From Rhizobiales bacterium SYSU XM002 (GTDB lineage Bacteria > Pseudomonadota > Alphaproteobacteria > Rhizobiales > Beijerinckiaceae): a stretch of DNA of 64,000 nt. The stretch covers positions 806,001-870,000 of the forward strand of contig VWVY01000001.1 of the NCBI GenBank assembly GCA_009846685.1. Direction: 5' to 3'. Positions 8,822 through 16,270 of the stretch are shown piece after piece. Each line of letters begins with the position of its first letter. The stretch's first letter is position 1. The position numbers and the translations under genes were made by a program. The notes below the pieces were generated by a model, which was given only the letters and a program-made list of their open reading frames with translations, made no database searches and was not told where the DNA came from.

Positions 8822-9547
8822 TCAGTCGCCGACGAACACATAGCCCGCCCCGCGGACCGTCTTGACGTAGCGCGGCGCATCCGGGGTCGGCTCGATCTTC
8901 TTCCGCAACCGCGTGATGCGGATATCGACCGCGCGTTCCGTATCGCCGTTATCACCACCGCCGGACAGTTCAAGAATATGGGCGCGCGAAAGGGTCCGCC
9001 CCGCCCGGGTGGCGAGGACGGACAGCAGGTCGAATTCCAGCGCCGTCAGGTCGATGGGCGCGCCATCGGCATCCAGCAGAATGCGCGCATCAAGGTCGAG
9101 CACCTTGCCCCCGAAGCGGATGCGCTTGCCCGGCGTTTCCGAAGGTGCCTCAATCCCGCGCACGTCTAATACTGGCAGCCGTCGCAGTACAGAGCGGACA
9201 CGCGCCAGCATCTCGCGCAGTTCATACGGTTTGACGAGATAGTCGTCCGCCCCGAGTTCCAACCCGATGATGCGGTCGATCGAGGTTCCGGCGGCGGTCG
9301 CGAAAATGATGCCGGTCTGCGCGCCCTTTCCCCGCATCCAGCGCGCGAGCGAGAGCCCATCCTCGCCTGGCATCGCGATATCGAGGATGGCGACGTCGAA
9401 TCCTCCAGAACCCAAAGCATCGCGAAACGCAGATGCGCGTGCGAAGCCTTCGACGGCGAAACCGTGCATTGCAAGGTATTCAACCACCGCCTCCCGGAGG
9501 TCATCCTCGTCATCGACAACCGCAATCCGCTTTTCGTCCCCGCTCAT
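8822..9547 (-). CDS. OmpR-family two-component response regulator
   Basis: The protein (241 aa) has a receiver domain with the acidic pair DDE (residues 12-14), phospho-acceptor Asp56 in AILDIAMPGEDG, and the conserved lysine in YLVKPYELREM. A winged-helix DNA-binding domain follows, ending in VKTVRGAGYVF. I place the start at ATG 9547 because GGAGGG lies just upstream and the receiver begins seven residues later; an upstream TTG at 9616 would only add a disordered tail. It ends 18 bases from the end of the kinase/SBP gene (tail to tail) and is divergent from the next regulator. It probably acts as a DNA-binding output of one of the neighbouring kinases. Confidence 0.92.
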   Translation of the reverse strand: MSGDEKRIAVVDDEDDLREAVVEYLAMHGFAVEGFARASAFRDALGSGGFDVAILDIAMPGEDGLSLARWMRGKGAQTGIIFATAAGTSIDRIIGLELGADDYLVKPYELREMLARVRSVLRRLPVLDVRGIEAPSETPGKRIRFGGKVLDLDARILLDADGAPIDLTALEFDLLSVLATRAGRTLSRAHILELSGGGDNGDTERAVDIRITRLRKKIEPTPDAPRYVKTVRGAGYVFVGD

Positions 9548-9633
9548 GCCCCCTCCACCACGCTCCGCTTGACTCGAACCGGAGCCTCTGGTCCCGTCCG
9601 CTTGTTGTGCAACCAAACAGGTGCCGGGTCCAG

Positions 9634-10311
9634 ATGGCGTCGCGCGGCCGTATCATCATCGTCGATGACGAGCCGGAACTGATTGCCGCCTTCGTCGAAT
9701 TCCTGAACGATCGCGGGTTTGACGCCGTGCCCGCAGCCGGCGCCTACGCTTATGACGCACTCGCCACGGCGGGAAAGCCCGATCTGGTGGTTCTCGACCT
9801 GCAGATGCCGGGAGAGAGCGGTCGCGATCTGCTCCTGCGTATTCGCACCGCGCACGACATCCCGGTGATCGTGATGACGGGTGCGAACGACCTGCTCGAT
9901 CGTGTGCTCTGCCTCGAACTCGGCGCCGACGATTTCGTCGAAAAACGGATCACCCCGCGCGAACTCACTGCCCGGATCCAGGGTCTGCTCGAACGGCGTG
10001 GCAGCGGACGGCGCGACATCGTCCGGTTCGAGCGCACGACGGTTGACCTGCGCGCGGCACTTGTCATGCACAATGACGGCACAGAGGAGCGGCTCGGGAT
10101 CAGTGAGATCATGCTGCTCAAAGCCTTTCTCGCCAATCCGCGCAAGCTATTGACAAGAGACGATATTCTCGACCTCGCACCCGCCCTGGACCGCGATGCA
10201 CTCGATCGGTCCGTCGATCCGCGCGTCGCACGACTGAAACGGAAGCTCGCTACTGAATGGATCGAGACACGGCGGGGGCAGGGATATGTCTATGCGCCGC
10301 AAAACAGCTAA
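9634..10311 (+). CDS. OmpR-family response regulator with atypical K-R in place of K-P
   Basis: The 225-residue protein has a receiver domain (DDEPE, Asp55 in VVLDLQMPGESG, switch region VMTGAND) and a C-terminal winged helix ending in IETRRGQGYVYAP. The usual lysine-proline pair at the end of the receiver is Lys104-Arg105 (FVEKRITPREL), so the conserved cis-proline is missing. The start ATG at 9634 begins two residues before the receiver core; no good Shine-Dalgarno sequence is seen. Seven bases after its stop the hybrid kinase gene begins, so the two are almost certainly co-transcribed. The 86 bases separating it from the divergent regulator should hold both promoters. Confidence 0.9.
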   Translation: MASRGRIIIVDDEPELIAAFVEFLNDRGFDAVPAAGAYAYDALATAGKPDLVVLDLQMPGESGRDLLLRIRTAHDIPVIVMTGANDLLDRVLCLELGADDFVEKRITPRELTARIQGLLERRGSGRRDIVRFERTTVDLRAALVMHNDGTEERLGISEIMLLKAFLANPRKLLTRDDILDLAPALDRDALDRSVDPRVARLKRKLATEWIETRRGQGYVYAPQNS

Positions 10312-10317
10312 GTCGAC

Positions 10318-12267
10318 ATGGAAGTCCGTATGAAAGTATTGGAATCGCATTGGCCGTCCGGGTTGCAGGGCCCGGATACGGCTGTGTTGCGAGCGGTCGT
10401 CGATGCCTGCCCGTCGCGGGTGTCGCTGGTGACGCCGGATCATCGCTATCTCTACGCCAATCCGGAGTTCCTTCAGTTCGTTGGGCTTTCGCTGGAGCAG
10501 CTCATCGGCCGCTCAGCACGTGACATTCTCGGCCCGGAAGTCTATTCCGCCTTCGCCGAAACCGCCTTGCAGGTTCGACCCGACCACACGCCGACCTGGG
10601 AAGGGTGGATCAATTTCTCAGGCAACCGGCGACGCTACCTCGATGTCACGATGGCGCCCTATGCGCCTGCCGGAGGCAAGCTGGAGGCGATCTTCGTCTT
10701 TGCCCGCGATACAAGCGAACTGAAGTTGCGCGAGCAGCAGCTGCGGGAGAGCATCGAGGATCTGAAGCGCACCGAGGCGGATCGCAACGCCTCCGACAAG
10801 GTCAACACCCAGATCGTGCAGAGCGCGCTTGACGCCTTCATCCTGGCGGACGCCGAGGGGATCATCCGGGACTTCAACCCGGCGGCCGAGGCGATGCTCG
10901 GCTACCGTCGCGAGGAAGCGATCGGCAAGCCTCTTGCCCAACTCATCATCCCCGAGCATCTGCGCGCGGCGCACAACGCGGGGATGGCGCGCTATCTTGC
11001 CTCCGGCGTGTCGCGGGTTATGGGTCGCCGCCTGCAGCTCGAAGCACTCGCGTCCGGCGGCGAAATTGTGCCGGTCGAGGTGACGCTGAACGAAGTCAAG
11101 CTGCCGGATCGGCATCTGTTCACGGCCCACATGCGCGATCTGCGCGACAGCAAGCGCGCGCAGGCCGAAATCGAGGCCCAGCGCGTCCGGATCCATCAGA
11201 TCGAGAAGCTGTCTGCGATGGGCTCGCTGCTCGCCGGCGTCGCGCACGAACTCAACAACCCGCTGGCGATCCTCGTCGCGCAATCGACGCTTCTGAAGGA
11301 AAAGGCGCCAACCAGCGATACCAAGCATCGTGCCGAGCGCATCCATGCCGCCGCCGATCGCGCGGGGCGGATCGTCAAGAGCTTCCTGGCGCTCGCACGG
11401 GAGAAGCCACCGTCGCGGGAGTTGACGGATGTGAACCGCCTCGCGGCCAACACATTGGAAATGCTCGCCTACGGGCTGAGGACCGCAGGCATCGAGATCG
11501 TGCGCGAGTTGGACGCGGCCATGCCGGAACTGCGGATCGATTCCGATCTGCTCGGACAGGTCTTCGCCAATATCGTGCTCAACAGCCAGCAGGTGCTGAT
11601 GACGCACCCGCGGCCGCGCATTCTGACCTTGCGGACCCGCGCCGCCGCCGATCATGTCACGATCGACATCGGTGACAACGGGCCCGGCGTCGCGCCGGAC
11701 CTCGCGGCGCGCATTTTCGACCCGTTTTTCACGACCAAGCCAGCAGGCGTCGGCACCGGTATCGGCCTCGCGATCTGCAAGGACATCGTTCAGGCGCACG
11801 GCGGCAAACTCGAACTCGCCGAGAATTCGCAAGCCGGCGCGCTGTTCCGCATCACCCTGCCCCGCATGATCGATGATCCTGCCACGGCGGACTCCGCCGC
11901 GAGCATGCCGAATGGCGAACGGATCCTCGTCGTCGATGACGAGCACGACGTCGGTGAAAGCCTCGGCGAGATCCTCGATGCTCTCGGCCATCGCGCAACG
12001 GTCACGGCTTCCGCGCTCGATGGTCTCAAACGCCTGCGAAGCGAAAGCTTCGACCGCGTTTTCGTCGATCTGAGAATGCCGGAACTCAACGGGCACGAAT
12101 TCCTGAAAGAACTGGCCGAAATCGACCCGTCGCTCGTGGCCCGCAGCATCCTGATGACCGGTGATACCGTGCGGGGACCTGCAACGTTGCTCGGTGGAGC
12201 CGATGTCCGCGTCCTCGAAAAGCCGTTCTCGCTGGATGATATCCGCGCTGTGATCAGCGCCGGCTGA
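10318..12267 (+). CDS. Hybrid sensor histidine kinase: PAS-PAS-HisKA-HATPase-receiver
   Basis: The 649-residue protein lacks membrane segments. Two PAS domains occupy about residues 20-135 and 160-275. The H-box LLAGVAHELNNPLAI places the phospho-acceptor at His310. The HATPase domain carries DNGPGVAPDL, FDPFFTTKP and GTGIGLAICKDIVQAHGG. A C-terminal receiver starts near 534 (RILVVDDEHD) with Asp584 in VFVDLRMPEL and the K-P pair in VLEKPFS. This resembles NtrB-like hybrid kinases that can pass phosphate to their own receiver or drain it. A start at ATG 10330, which has GGAAG upstream, is equally possible. It is co-transcribed with the OmpR-type regulator before it. Confidence 0.9.
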   Translation: MEVRMKVLESHWPSGLQGPDTAVLRAVVDACPSRVSLVTPDHRYLYANPEFLQFVGLSLEQLIGRSARDILGPEVYSAFAETALQVRPDHTPTWEGWINFSGNRRRYLDVTMAPYAPAGGKLEAIFVFARDTSELKLREQQLRESIEDLKRTEADRNASDKVNTQIVQSALDAFILADAEGIIRDFNPAAEAMLGYRREEAIGKPLAQLIIPEHLRAAHNAGMARYLASGVSRVMGRRLQLEALASGGEIVPVEVTLNEVKLPDRHLFTAHMRDLRDSKRAQAEIEAQRVRIHQIEKLSAMGSLLAGVAHELNNPLAILVAQSTLLKEKAPTSDTKHRAERIHAAADRAGRIVKSFLALAREKPPSRELTDVNRLAANTLEMLAYGLRTAGIEIVRELDAAMPELRIDSDLLGQVFANIVLNSQQVLMTHPRPRILTLRTRAAADHVTIDIGDNGPGVAPDLAARIFDPFFTTKPAGVGTGIGLAICKDIVQAHGGKLELAENSQAGALFRITLPRMIDDPATADSAASMPNGERILVVDDEHDVGESLGEILDALGHRATVTASALDGLKRLRSESFDRVFVDLRMPELNGHEFLKELAEIDPSLVARSILMTGDTVRGPATLLGGADVRVLEKPFSLDDIRAVISAG

Positions 12268-12320
12268 AACTTTGCTGCCTGCACCGGCTCGGGGTCAGGG
12301 TCAGTCCTCGCAGCAGGCCG

Positions 12321-12360
12321 TAAAAAAGATGTCCCCGCCGGCATGACCGGCAGGGACATC
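12321..12360 (-). terminator. Rho-independent terminator of the glycine-rich exported protein gene
   Basis: On the minus strand, GATGTCCCTGCCGG/CCGGCGGGGACATC (12329-12360) forms a long stem with one mismatch around loop TCATG. It is followed by TTTTTTA (the A-run at 12322-12328 on the plus strand). It lies downstream of the minus-strand gene that ends at 12457. A second hairpin, CCGGACC/GGTCCGG near 12419-12437, lies between them. Confidence 0.75.
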
Positions 12361-12456
12361 AGGCAGTCGGCTTTCCCGGCGAGGACCAAGGAGAAAGGGT
12401 CCGCTGCCGCCTGAAAGCCCCGGACCTCGTGGGTCCGGCCCCGAAACTGGATGACG

Positions 12457-12723
12457 TCAGATGAAGTGACCGCCGTTGATGAAGGACTTGGCCTTCTTGC
12501 AGACACTGCCCTTCTGCGGCTCACCGTTGAGCGTGTTGTACTGGAGGCAGGTCTGCGTCATCGGGTAGCTGATCGAGTATTCGCCGTTGCCGCCCGGGCT
12601 ACCGCCGATCGAACCACCACCGCCGACGGTGGCCGCAGCAGCCTGGCCGCCAATGAGAGAAACCGAACCCGCAACCGGCATGGCCAGCATCGCGACGGCG
12701 AGAGCGAGAGACTTGATGTTCAT
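12457..12723 (-). CDS. Small glycine-rich exported protein (88 aa)
   Basis: The ATG at 12723 has AAAGGAGC seven bases upstream and starts a clear signal peptide (MNIKSLALAVAMLAMPVAGS), probably cut near AAAAT. The mature part is short: a glycine-rich stretch (VGGGGSIGGSPGGNGEYS), then a C-terminal segment with two cysteines that could pair (QTCLQYNTLNG and SVCKKAKSF). No family is recognised. It has its own leader and terminator, so it is a single-gene transcript, perhaps strongly expressed. Confidence 0.7.
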   Translation of the reverse strand: MNIKSLALAVAMLAMPVAGSVSLIGGQAAAATVGGGGSIGGSPGGNGEYSISYPMTQTCLQYNTLNGEPQKGSVCKKAKSFINGGHFI

Positions 12724-13025
12724 GGTAAAAGCTCCTTTCGATGTGAAGTGCGTCCGTTGCACTGATGCTGTTATGAAGGGGGAGTGTTTCGCCTGATGGC
12801 CGCCGGATCACACTCATCATTTCAATTGTTGCGTCGGGAGCCGACATTATCCTTCAGGCCGCGCGGTCCCGCACCGCCTGAAGGACTTAGGGAACGCGCC
12901 CGCCCGCGTATAAGAAGCCGCGCGGACGGCGTGCCTTGAAACATTTGAAACAAAACGCGACGCGCATGACCCGCCCCTGAAAGACGCTGGCCCTAACGTG
13001 TCACCATCGAACAGGGAGAAAGACC
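12724..13025. other. Divergent intergenic region with a bulged hairpin
   Basis: This stretch separates two divergent genes for exported proteins. The only structure I see is an inverted repeat CCTTCAGG/CCTGAAGG (12851-12858 and 12877-12884) enclosing a smaller CGGT/ACCG stem. There is no T-run, so it is more likely an operator or mRNA structure than a terminator. No open frame looks coding. Confidence 0.4.
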
Positions 13026-14375
13026 ATGTCCCGCAACCGGCCGAAATCGCCACTTCCCGCCGCCAGACTCGCGCTGATCACCGCCACAGTGCTCGGCGCG
13101 AGTGTGACCCATGCAGCGGCCAACTGCTCTGCCGCCGGCATCAATTGGCGGTCGGACCCCGTTTTCCGCGCGACCGAACACCCCGACGATCGGCAGAGGC
13201 CGGTGCGCACGGACGTCGTCTGTATCGTCGAGCAGGAATCGACTGTCACGGCTGGCAATGTTTCGCTCCGGCTGACGCTCGGCAAACTTACCTACGAGAA
13301 GGCCGACGGTATCGTGCTGCCGGTCCGGCTGGTCGATATCTCGAAGGTCGAGCCCACGGGCCTGCGCTCGATCGGCCGTATCCTTCTTGGCGAAGATCCG
13401 CTCGACCGTCAGCTCCGTTTCGAGCCGCAGGCCCGGGATATCGGCGGCACCGTCCTGATCCGCATCGCGCCGCGTCATGATGCCATCTATCGGCTGGACG
13501 GTGAGGCCCTGCGGCCGGTTGCAGCCGACGGCTGGCAGAAGGCGGCGCGTGCCGCCCTTCCCGAAAATGAGCGCGAAGGCTCCGCTCTGTCCATCGATCT
13601 CGAACGGATGGAGGGTCGCCTTTCGATCCGGGCCGGCGGCACGGACCCCGCCGTCGGCCCGCTGCCGAGCGCGTTCGCACCGCGTCGCGTCCTGGTTGCG
13701 GCACTTGTTTGGCGTGGCGGCGAGTTGTCTGTCGACAAGACCAGCATTGTCGAGCGCCGGGCAAACGATGAGGTGGCGCTTGACGGTTTCGAATCCGCCG
13801 AGGCCGATAGCCGCGCCGCACTTGGAACCCTTCCACCCGGTGTCGAGCCCTGCACGATCAGCGGCTGGTCCAACGACGTCGATCGAAAAGGCCTGAATGT
13901 AAGGGCTGCGCCGGATGCTAAAGCCAAGGTTGTCGGCATCGTGCCGCCGCCGCGCAAGATGCCGCCGGAAGATGATGCCTTCGGTTCCGGACCGGTCAAG
14001 GCGGAATTCAGGATCGCTGGCTACAAGGATGGCTGGTTCCTGATCGATGACATCAAAGCGCCGGGCACTCCCTATGACGTCACGTACCCACGCTCTCTGC
14101 CGCAACCCTACAAGGGCAGAGGCTGGGTCAACGGCAAGATGGTGGGAGCAGCACTTGCCAACGGCGGACTGCCGGAAGGTCGCGTCTACGCCGCCCCGCA
14201 CGCCGACGCCAGATCCCGCGAGGTTCTCAACAGCGAGGGCAACCGGATTAGCCTCGACGGTACGAAATTCAGGCTGCTCGCCTGCTCCGGCCCTTGGGGG
14301 CTCATCGAGATCGAGGGCGGTCATCGCGGCTGGTGGCGCGGCCTGTGCTCCAATCAGGTGACGAACTGCTCCTGA
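13026..14375 (+). CDS. Exported SH3b-domain protein of unknown function (449 aa)
   Basis: The ATG at 13026 follows GGGAGAAAGACC and starts a signal peptide (about residues 1-31, ending near THAAA). The central part, residues 35-270, is of unknown fold with few cysteines. From about residue 283 a bacterial SH3-type domain is visible (GWSNDVDRKGLNVRAAPDAK, with the typical LNVRAAP signature). The C-terminal 100 residues contain a second, SH3-like segment (GWVNGKMVGAAL to GHRGWWRGLCSNQ). SH3b domains bind cell-wall peptides or periplasmic partners, so an envelope location is likely. Cysteines near both ends could form disulfides. It is monocistronic as far as can be seen. Confidence 0.75.
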   Translation: MSRNRPKSPLPAARLALITATVLGASVTHAAANCSAAGINWRSDPVFRATEHPDDRQRPVRTDVVCIVEQESTVTAGNVSLRLTLGKLTYEKADGIVLPVRLVDISKVEPTGLRSIGRILLGEDPLDRQLRFEPQARDIGGTVLIRIAPRHDAIYRLDGEALRPVAADGWQKAARAALPENEREGSALSIDLERMEGRLSIRAGGTDPAVGPLPSAFAPRRVLVAALVWRGGELSVDKTSIVERRANDEVALDGFESAEADSRAALGTLPPGVEPCTISGWSNDVDRKGLNVRAAPDAKAKVVGIVPPPRKMPPEDDAFGSGPVKAEFRIAGYKDGWFLIDDIKAPGTPYDVTYPRSLPQPYKGRGWVNGKMVGAALANGGLPEGRVYAAPHADARSREVLNSEGNRISLDGTKFRLLACSGPWGLIEIEGGHRGWWRGLCSNQVTNCS

Positions 14376-14427
14376 CCTTCGTGGCTGGTGCGAGGCGTCG
14401 CCTTTGCTGGAATGTTGGCGTGCGCCA

Positions 14428-14853
14428 TCAGGCGTCGATCTCGACGGCAGCCACGACCCCGAAGCACGTTGGGGGCGGCTCCTCGACCGGCTTACCCCCC
14501 GCTGCCGCGCGCTGCTTCAGCTTGAAGCCGACCTCGGCGATCGCGATGATCGCCGGCAGCAATTCTCGTCCGAGATCGGTCAATTCGTATTCGGTGGACG
14601 GCGGCGAGGTCGGCATCACCCGCCGCAGGATGACGCCCTTCGCTTCCATCTCCTTGAGACGCGCGCTCAGCATCTTTGCCGAAATCGCCGGGATATCGAT
14701 CCGCAGTTCCCCGAACCGCCGCGGCCCGCCATGAAGATACCAGATGATATTCGGCGTCCAGGCACCGCCGATCAGGTCCATGCATTCCGCGACCACACAT
14801 TTCGGTGGCGGCGCTGGCGAGCGATTTTTCCGCACTTTCAAAGCCATAGCCAT
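14428..14853 (-). CDS. HxlR-family transcriptional regulator
   Basis: The 141-residue protein is a single winged-helix domain of the HxlR/MarR-like type, with LIGGAWTPNIIWYLHGGPRRFGEL split by the recognition helix region PAISAKMLSARLKEMEAKGV. The N-terminal part contains Cys19 and Cys24. HxlR proteins such as YodB and HypR sense electrophiles or oxidants through such cysteines, so a redox or quinone sensor role is possible (inference). It is divergent from a glutathione transferase operon, the probable target, and likely controls itself too. The C-terminal 25 residues are low complexity. Confidence 0.9.
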   Translation of the reverse strand: MAMALKVRKNRSPAPPPKCVVAECMDLIGGAWTPNIIWYLHGGPRRFGELRIDIPAISAKMLSARLKEMEAKGVILRRVMPTSPPSTEYELTDLGRELLPAIIAIAEVGFKLKQRAAAGGKPVEEPPPTCFGVVAAVEIDA

Positions 14854-14871
14854 TCCTCAGCGCGTTAGCTG

Positions 14872-14905
14872 GTTACCGCCGGGTAACTTGAATCTTAAAG
14901 TAACC
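14872..14905. promoter_or_regulatory. Putative HxlR operator
   Basis: Between the divergent HxlR and glutathione transferase genes lies a perfect dyad, GTTACC-GCCG-GGTAAC (14872-14887), with a further GTAACC half-site at 14900-14905. The repeated GTTAC/GTAAC words fit a dimeric winged-helix protein. The spacing puts the sites over the promoter region of both genes. Confidence 0.5.
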
Positions 14906-14978
14906 AAATGGAACCACATATACATTTGTTATCATGAAACCTAAGTTCCGGCCATCCGTAACTCAGGAGGAAAACCTC

Positions 14979-15587
14979 ATGAAACTCTACTACTCCCCCG
15001 GCGCCTGCTCGCTTGCCTCCCACATCGTGCTGCAGGAGATCGGCAAGCCGTTCTCGATCGAGAAGGTCGATCTCGCTGCGAAGAAGACTGCCAGCGGCGC
15101 GGATTTTTCCGCCATCAACCCGAAGGGCTATGTGCCGACGATCGAACTTTCGCCCGGCGAGGTTCTTACCGAAGGCCCGGCAATCCTCCAGCATCTTGCC
15201 GATCAGGCCGGGCGTCTTGCACCAGCTCCTGGCACGATGGCGCGTGCCCGGCTCAATGAATGGCTCGCTTTCATCAACGGCGAGGTCCACAAGGCCTTCG
15301 GGCCGCTGTTCAAGCCCGATGCTTCCGCCGAGGCCAAGGAAGCCGCCAAGGCCCAGCTCGCCAAGCGCTTCACGCACATCGAGAAGACGCTTTCGGACGG
15401 CCGCGACTATCTGACCGGCGCTGACTACACGATCGCCGACGCCTATCTCTTCGTCGTTACCAACTGGGCGAACTTCACGGGGTTCGCGCTCGACGCCTTC
15501 CCGCGTCTGCAGGCTTTCCAGGCTCGAATCGCGGCCCGGCCGGCGGTCGAGAAAGCGCTCGTCGCCGAAGGTCTAAAGGCGGCATGA
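14979..15587 (+). CDS. Beta-class glutathione S-transferase
   Basis: The ATG at 14979 has AGGAGG eight bases upstream. The protein (202 aa) begins MKLYYSPGACSLASHIVLQE, the typical start of bacterial beta-class GST, with Cys10 as the residue that forms a mixed disulfide with glutathione. The thioredoxin-like N-domain (NPKGYVPTIEL, EGPAILQHLAD) is followed by the all-helical C-domain (YLTGADYTIADAYLF). It probably conjugates or reduces electrophiles. It heads a three-gene operon with a SnoaL-like protein and a tautomerase, behind a putative HxlR operator. Confidence 0.93.
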   Translation: MKLYYSPGACSLASHIVLQEIGKPFSIEKVDLAAKKTASGADFSAINPKGYVPTIELSPGEVLTEGPAILQHLADQAGRLAPAPGTMARARLNEWLAFINGEVHKAFGPLFKPDASAEAKEAAKAQLAKRFTHIEKTLSDGRDYLTGADYTIADAYLFVVTNWANFTGFALDAFPRLQAFQARIAARPAVEKALVAEGLKAA

Positions 15588-15979
15588 GCAAGCTCACGCA
15601 GCCCAACCCCGGTTATGCGGAACTGGTCGCTGCGATGCAGGTCTACTTCGATGGCCTCTATCACTCGGATACGGAGCGCCTGCGTTCCGTATTCCACCCG
15701 GATGCCATCTATGCCTGCACGACGACAGGCGCACTGACCCGCATGCTCATGCCGGACTATTTCGCGATGGTGGCGACGCGCGAGGCGCCTGCCGCCCGCG
15801 GCGAAGCGCGGACGGACAACATCATGTCGATTGCCTTCGCCGGTCCTGTGACGGCGCTTGTTACCGCCACCTGCTCGATCGGTCCGAAGCACTTCGTGGA
15901 TCTGCTGAGTTTCGTGAAGCTGAACGGTCGTTGGCAGATTATCGCGAAGGTCTTTCATTACGATCTCGCAACGCCCTGA
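15584..15979 (+). CDS. SnoaL/NTF2-like protein (putative lumazine-binding family)
   Basis: This 131-residue protein has the NTF2-like alpha+beta cone pattern: an N-terminal helix (YAELVAAMQVYFDGLYHSD), then LRSVFHPDAIYACTT, and C-terminal strands ending in NGRWQIIAKVFHYDL. This matches the PF12893-type putative lumazine-binding proteins, whose real substrates are mostly unknown. Its start overlaps the stop of the GST gene (ATGA), so they are translationally coupled. In this operon it may process a small aromatic or quinone-like molecule (inference). Confidence 0.75.
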   Translation: MSKLTQPNPGYAELVAAMQVYFDGLYHSDTERLRSVFHPDAIYACTTTGALTRMLMPDYFAMVATREAPAARGEARTDNIMSIAFAGPVTALVTATCSIGPKHFVDLLSFVKLNGRWQIIAKVFHYDLATP

Positions 15980-15990
15980 AGGAGGCGCCG

Positions 15991-16203
15991 ATGCCCTACG
16001 TCAACATCAAGATCACCCGCGAAGGTGCGACACAGGCCCAGAAGGCCGAACTGATTGCCGGCGTGACCGATCTGCTTGTCCGCGTCCTCGACAAGAACCC
16101 GGCAACGACCTTCGTCGTGATCGACGAGGTTGCGATGGAGGACTGGGGCGTCGGCGGCGTTCCGGTCGAGCAATACCGAAAGCGTCTCAAGGCACGAACC
16201 TGA
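15991..16203 (+). CDS. 4-oxalocrotonate tautomerase family enzyme
   Basis: The ATG at 15991 has AAGGAGG upstream and starts MPYVNIKITREG; after Met removal, Pro1 is the catalytic base of the tautomerase superfamily. At 70 residues it has the normal subunit length for hexameric 4-OT enzymes. Its middle (ITREGATQAQKAELIAGVTD) and C-terminal parts fit the family. It closes the GST operon, 11 bases after the SnoaL-like gene, and probably interconverts enol and keto forms of a small compound. Confidence 0.9.
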   Translation: MPYVNIKITREGATQAQKAELIAGVTDLLVRVLDKNPATTFVVIDEVAMEDWGVGGVPVEQYRKRLKART

Positions 16204-16223
16204 AGCAGCGCACCCGAAAAACA

Positions 16224-16252
16224 AAAGGCCGCCTAAAACGGCGGCCTTTCTT
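16224..16252. terminator. Bidirectional terminator after the GST operon
   Basis: A perfect 10-bp stem AAAGGCCGCC/GGCGGCCTTT (16224-16233 and 16240-16249) with loop TAAAAC lies between the convergent tautomerase and chemoreceptor genes. It has A-rich and T-rich flanks. Confidence 0.85.
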
Positions 16253-16270
16253 GTTTTCCAGCTTGCGGCA

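Noticed and set aside
10618-12096. A 492-codon open frame on the minus strand
   Set aside because: Antisense to the hybrid kinase; no motif and no ribosome site.
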